From positions 1 through 47,933 of IMG/VR virus record IMGVR_UViG_3300025430_000910: a stretch of DNA of 47,933 nucleotides. The stretch is one strand, 5' to 3'. The stretch comes from a virus. Below the pieces are notes generated by a model that was given only the letters and a program-made list of their open reading frames with translations, made no database searches and was not told the DNA's origin. Every line of letters begins with the position of its first letter. Position 1 is the first letter of the stretch. The translations under genes were made by a program, and so were the position numbers. Shown one piece after another: positions 45,960 to 47,933 of this stretch.

Positions 45960-47551
45960 ACCGAGAACTCCTGTTGTTCTGGCGGCGCTTCTAACAAGGA
46001 GTGAGTGCCAAAAGTACCATCATCGTTCTTCCACGGAATGAATTTGTATGTTCCAAACTCTTTAGCGATAGTCCTGTACGCAAGGACAAATTGAATGACG
46101 GGATTCTCAGGGAACTTGAGAGCCAGTTTATACATTGCTTTCTTACCAAGAGAAGGCTTCTCTGTTTTCATCGAACGAGCTACAACCGGATAGCCCAACA
46201 TCTCATGGAAGTATGTAATGCATTGTGAATTAGAACCAGCAAACATTCCTGCCTTACCTTTGATGGAAGATTTAATCGCCGCCATCGACTTCTCACCAAT
46301 GAGCAGACGAATGATACGGTCATACTGCATCATAAGTCTATCGTTCTCTCTAGCAGCTTCTATCACTTTTTCTTTGTCGACTTGGATACCTTGGAGAGAA
46401 GTAATAAGATAAGGCCTAATAGCAGCCATTGCTGTGGAGATTGAATCAGAAAGACCAACAACTTTTTTAGCATAGGCTTGCTGTGCTTTATAGACCAACG
46501 CTAAAGTGAAGACGTCCTTACCACAATATTTAAGACGAGCGTCCAGTTGTTCTCTGGACATATAACCTTTAGAGTCTTCGTCCTTATGGAAGTTTTCCCA
46601 AGTCCAGAGGGAAGTACAGTGACCAAGAGATTTCTCAATGTCAGGGTAAATACGGTGCTGTGCTATCATCGTGTCATACACCCTGTTAACAGGGAGATGA
46701 TACTTGTATGCAAGTACAAAGAAGTCAAAACAAGCGCCATTATGAGCGATAACAAGATTGTCCCTAAAAGCCACCGCCAGTGCTCTGAGAATGAGATGAT
46801 AGCTACTATAGGCAGGGCGATAAAGATAATCAAGGATAGGCACGCTATAAATGTTAACGCCGTCGAAAGAGAAAGCAAAGCATTGCAAATTTTGTTCTTC
46901 ATAATCTGTTTCTATATCGAAAAATAATGTTTGATTCTTGGTGCTGGATAGGAGATTAATGACAACTTGAGACGTTGGGTAAATGTGGTATATGGGTAGA
47001 AACTCTGGGGCAGGAACTTTACCACCATTATTGATAATGGTTTTAGCTTTAGCACAGTCCTGTTTAATCCAGAAAGCGAAATTCCTTCTAGAAGTTTTAC
47101 CATGTCTTTTGATTGATTCATAATCGTCTGTGTCCTCAACTTCGTCAGCAGCATCAGGAGAATACTCTGGGTTGAGAGGGTTAAGTTTTACTTCGAGGTT
47201 CTTAAAGTCGCAAGCATCCTGTGGGAAGAAAGTTGGGATGCAAGGTATCTTGTTGTAGTAATAAATGTTACCACGTATCTCTCCAATCGAGTTGCCTCTT
47301 GATTGGGGAATCATCTTATGACAGGCTGATTCACCAAGCAAAAGGATGCAATGCGTATCAGGTAACAAAGGAGCTATCTCGTCTGCTAGTCTAATGTCGC
47401 ACTGCATCTGATTAAACTCTGGTCGCAAACACAAGTCATTGAATAGACAACCACCAGTAGCAGTTAACAAGGATGCCTTGTCAAAGCGACTAGGGTTGCC
47501 TAGAACTACTGTGATACCACAGTATTTTAACTTGGGTTTGTTGCGGAGCAT
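45956..47551 (-). CDS. Uracil-glycosylase-like plus 3'-5' exonuclease part of the split family A DNA polymerase (531 aa)
   Basis: The N-terminal about 120 residues (VVLGNPSRFDKASLLTATGG, ILLLGESACHKMI) resemble a family-4-type uracil-DNA glycosylase fold fused to some phage polymerases. The exonuclease domain follows with Exo I FFDIETD (210-216), Exo II NLVIAHNGACFD (265-276) and Exo III YCGKD (342-346). The last part (SLQGIQVDKEKVIEAARE to FGTYKFIPWKNDDGTFG) is the thumb start of a polymerase and stops where the palm begins. The palm is encoded separately at 44398-45435. Together they should replicate phage DNA. Catalytic residues of the glycosylase part were not verified. Confidence 0.8.
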   Translation of the reverse strand: MLRNKPKLKYCGITVVLGNPSRFDKASLLTATGGCLFNDLCLRPEFNQMQCDIRLADEIAPLLPDTHCILLLGESACHKMIPQSRGNSIGEIRGNIYYYNKIPCIPTFFPQDACDFKNLEVKLNPLNPEYSPDAADEVEDTDDYESIKRHGKTSRRNFAFWIKQDCAKAKTIINNGGKVPAPEFLPIYHIYPTSQVVINLLSSTKNQTLFFDIETDYEEQNLQCFAFSFDGVNIYSVPILDYLYRPAYSSYHLILRALAVAFRDNLVIAHNGACFDFFVLAYKYHLPVNRVYDTMIAQHRIYPDIEKSLGHCTSLWTWENFHKDEDSKGYMSREQLDARLKYCGKDVFTLALVYKAQQAYAKKVVGLSDSISTAMAAIRPYLITSLQGIQVDKEKVIEAARENDRLMMQYDRIIRLLIGEKSMAAIKSSIKGKAGMFAGSNSQCITYFHEMLGYPVVARSMKTEKPSLGKKAMYKLALKFPENPVIQFVLAYRTIAKEFGTYKFIPWKNDDGTFGTHSLLEAPPEQQEFSV

Positions 47552-47552
47552 A

Positions 47553-47759
47553 CTATCGTTTCTCTGCTACATGATTTACAAACTCACCCTTGATTTCAAG
47601 TGTCCAGCCAGTCGGTAATGCTAATGGCACAATTGAAGTAATCTGAAAAACAGCATCATCTTTGATTTTCATAACCTTACGAAATTCATCGACAAACGGT
47701 TTCAGGTCATTCTCGTCAAGAGTGAGAACAGGTTTAATTGTCATAGTAAAAGTTGGCAT
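47553..47759 (-). CDS. Unknown small protein (68 aa) before the polymerase
   Basis: MPTFTMTIKPVLTLDENDLK, then EFRKVMKIKDDAVFQITSIV and a beta-like GWTLEIKGEFVNHVAEKR. It lies 1 nt before the polymerase gene and just after the ssDNA-binding-like gene across the genome junction. The terminal copy at 1-48 differs by two residues, so the protein tolerates variation. No family recognised. Confidence 0.6.
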   Translation of the reverse strand: MPTFTMTIKPVLTLDENDLKPFVDEFRKVMKIKDDAVFQITSIVPLALPTGWTLEIKGEFVNHVAEKR

Positions 47760-47933
47760 ACTCCACTTCCGGTATGCCAGCGGATGTTACGAACTTAGGC
47801 CTTCGGCACACCGTAGATTTTCTCCACGGACGGGTAGTACGTAACCTGTTTGACACCAGTGATGGGGTCAACAAGAACGTCACCCAACTCACCACGCGAC
47901 TTCTGTTCTGGCGTGGGGTCTTTACGCTTCTCA
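47712..47933. repeat. Terminal repeat, right copy
   Basis: Right-hand copy of the 222-base repeat found at 1-222, 217 of 222 positions identical. It contains the start of the 47553-47759 gene and the last 46 codons of the gene read in full at 84-572. The gene order is therefore continuous across the junction on the minus strand. Confidence 0.95.
47795..47933 (-). CDS. Partial 3' end of the ssDNA-binding-like gene (complete copy at 84-572)
   Basis: The last 46 codons before the window edge, identical in protein to the gene at 84-572, ending with TAA instead of TGA. It confirms that the gene continues across the junction. Not a second gene. Confidence 0.85.
   Translation of the reverse strand, partial: EKRKDPTPEQKSRGELGDVLVDPITGVKQVTYYPSVEKIYGVPKA

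Overview
The window is an essentially complete genome of a tailed, probably virulent, podovirus-like phage. The last 222 bases repeat the first 222 with five transitions, so the true genome is a circle or a terminally redundant molecule of about 47.7 kb assembled from a mixed population. I recognise no integrase, repressor, RNA polymerase, canonical tRNA or CRISPR array. The host cannot be named. Signal peptides, a lipobox and the need for host sigma-54 (RpoN) point to a Gram-negative bacterium. Many starts lack a Shine-Dalgarno sequence and sit behind A/T-rich leaders, which is compatible with (but does not prove) a Bacteroidota or PVC-group host.

Layout. The minus strand (about 18.3 kb down to 1, then through the junction from 47.8 to 43.0 kb) holds the replication and accessory genes. 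These are two small unknown genes with structured leaders (17.93-18.30 and 10.01-10.57), an accessory block (10.8-17.0 kb, including a visibly GC-richer island at 11.7-13.8 kb), a replication/recombination block (SNF2-type helicase, ATP-dependent ligase, FeS-type PD-(D/E)XK exonuclease, dNMP kinase, Sak4-like ATPase, ssDNA-binding-like protein) and a family A DNA polymerase split into two genes with an N-terminal uracil-glycosylase-like domain. The plus strand (18.8-43.0 kb) holds the virion and lysis genes: small and large terminase, portal, scaffold, a DnaQ-like exonuclease, major capsid protein, secreted-type proteins, a GDSL-esterase fibre, a holin/TM protein/lipoprotein cassette, tail proteins, internal virion proteins and a 2023-residue polyvalent protein with zincin-like and ADP-ribosyltransferase-like domains.

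The main discovery candidate is transcriptional. The phage encodes a sigma-54 activator (AAA+ bacterial enhancer-binding protein, 4877-5785) with an intact GAFTGA loop but no C-terminal helix-turn-helix. Six sequences match the -24/-12 sigma-54 promoter (TGGCAY-N5-WTGCT). All six lie between genes and point into genes: 4835-4851(-), 10760-10776(-), 16074-16090(-), 18771-18787(+), 25391-25407(+), 34691-34707(+). They head the packaging, capsid and internal-protein genes and three minus-strand units. The inferred scheme is that the phage redirects host RNA polymerase to its own genes through host RpoN, replacing the phage RNA polymerase used by T7-like phages.

The second candidate is RNA. At 15.09-15.72 kb, downstream of one sigma-54 promoter, there is a nearly uninterrupted chain of closed RNA domains, two of them with perfect 17-bp closing helices. 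Related hairpin arrays occur at 4.04-4.14 kb and in the leaders of several minus-strand genes. These look like stable or processed non-coding RNAs, and they do not fit canonical tRNAs. Three genes appear frameshifted at short A-runs, so indel errors or programmed frameshifting should be checked.
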